From CBDULX01 sp965368175 (GTDB lineage: Bacteria; Pseudomonadota; Gammaproteobacteria; SZUA-229), in assembly GCA_965368175.1 (NCBI GenBank), contig CBDULX010000018.1, positions 1 through 24,665 of the forward strand: a stretch of 24,665 bases of DNA, in the 5' to 3' direction. The notes under the pieces were generated by a model, which made no database searches, had not been told where the DNA came from, and saw nothing but the letters and a program-made list of their open reading frames with translations. How positions within the stretch are numbered: position 1 is the first letter of the stretch; every line of letters starts with the position of its first letter. The translations under genes were made by a program, and so were the position numbers. Positions 24,522-24,665 of this stretch are shown piece after piece.

Positions 24522-24665
24522 GTTACTTCTTTGTCTCCAGCAACAAAGAAGATAACCAAGAAAATGCCGCCCCGGGTCGCAAGCCACTATGCAAAAAGCG
24601 CATAGCGGTTCCTTCGTCACTCGCGATTTATGAGGCTGCTGCGGAACTCACGAATTACAAACAGC
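24522..24665. repeat. Start of a fifth dispersed-type repeat, cut by the window end
   Basis: GTTACTTCTTTGT (24522-24534) pairs with ACAAAGAAGATAAC (24543-24556) apart from one extra base. It is followed by AACCAAGAAAATGCCGCC and a G+C-rich stretch with a 6-bp hairpin at 24587-24592/24600-24605. The pattern (palindrome, then AAGTAACCAAARGAAAA-like, then a proline/arginine-codon-like tract) looks, from memory, like a repeat found in many proteobacteria. No right end is visible because the window stops here. No convincing gene lies in this stretch. Confidence 0.55.

Noticed and set aside
1..24665. CRISPR arrays, tRNA or rRNA genes, insertion-sequence transposases
   Set aside because: No regularly spaced direct repeats, no cloverleaf-like sequence with a T-loop, and no transposase or integrase motif were found; the repeats seen are all inverted and non-coding.

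Overview
The window reads as a piece of a moderate-GC gammaproteobacterial chromosome. The evidence is an RNase E with the enterobacterial active-site numbering (D303, D346, C404, C407), a divergent rne/rluC pair followed by a HAD phosphatase and an S49 peptidase as in Pseudomonas, and a cysM-rlmD pair beside a BarA/GacS-type kinase as near E. coli barA-rlmD and P. aeruginosa gacS/cysM/rlmD. I cannot name the genus. The window starts exactly on the terminal repeat of a small palindromic element and ends inside another repeat, so it may be a whole assembly contig cut at repeats.

Layout. 1-147: miniature inverted-repeat element. 162-1193: divergent pair, an orphan C-terminal piece of glutamyl-tRNA synthetase (-) and a low-molecular-weight phosphotyrosine phosphatase (+). 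1192-1221: bidirectional terminator. 1246-3825: rne (-). 3826-4355: long divergent leader/promoter region. 4356-7132: rluC, HAD phosphatase, a second palindromic element, S49 signal-peptide peptidase (+). 7285-11447: a three-gene signalling operon (+) encoding a CHASE2 receptor Ser/Thr kinase, a PP2C phosphatase and a double-FHA protein. 11493-11582: third inverted repeat. 11611-13873: cysM-rlmD operon (-). 14015-19894: TonB-dependent receptor, periplasmic substrate-binding protein and BarA/GacS-like hybrid kinase (+), the last two overlapping by 4 nt. 20006-20099: fourth inverted repeat. 20244-20984: pdxJ (-). 21146-24488: a CHASE2 adenylate cyclase and a PDE-like HD-domain hydrolase (+), with a perfect TGTGA-N6-TCACA CRP-type site between them. 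24489-24665: start of a fifth repeat.

How the genes work together. Housekeeping blocks (RNA decay and modification, cysteine, pyridoxal phosphate) alternate with three sensory blocks. Two use the same extracytoplasmic sensor family, CHASE2, on different outputs: Ser/Thr phosphorylation and cAMP. The first looks like a complete writer/eraser/reader phosphosignalling module. The second looks like a make/sense/break cAMP module: cyclase, CRP site, candidate phosphodiesterase. The third places a TonB receptor and a binding protein directly in front of the BarA-type kinase, suggesting a nutrient- or metal-linked input. These functional links are inferences from gene order and motifs. No tRNA, rRNA, CRISPR array, insertion sequence or transposase was found.
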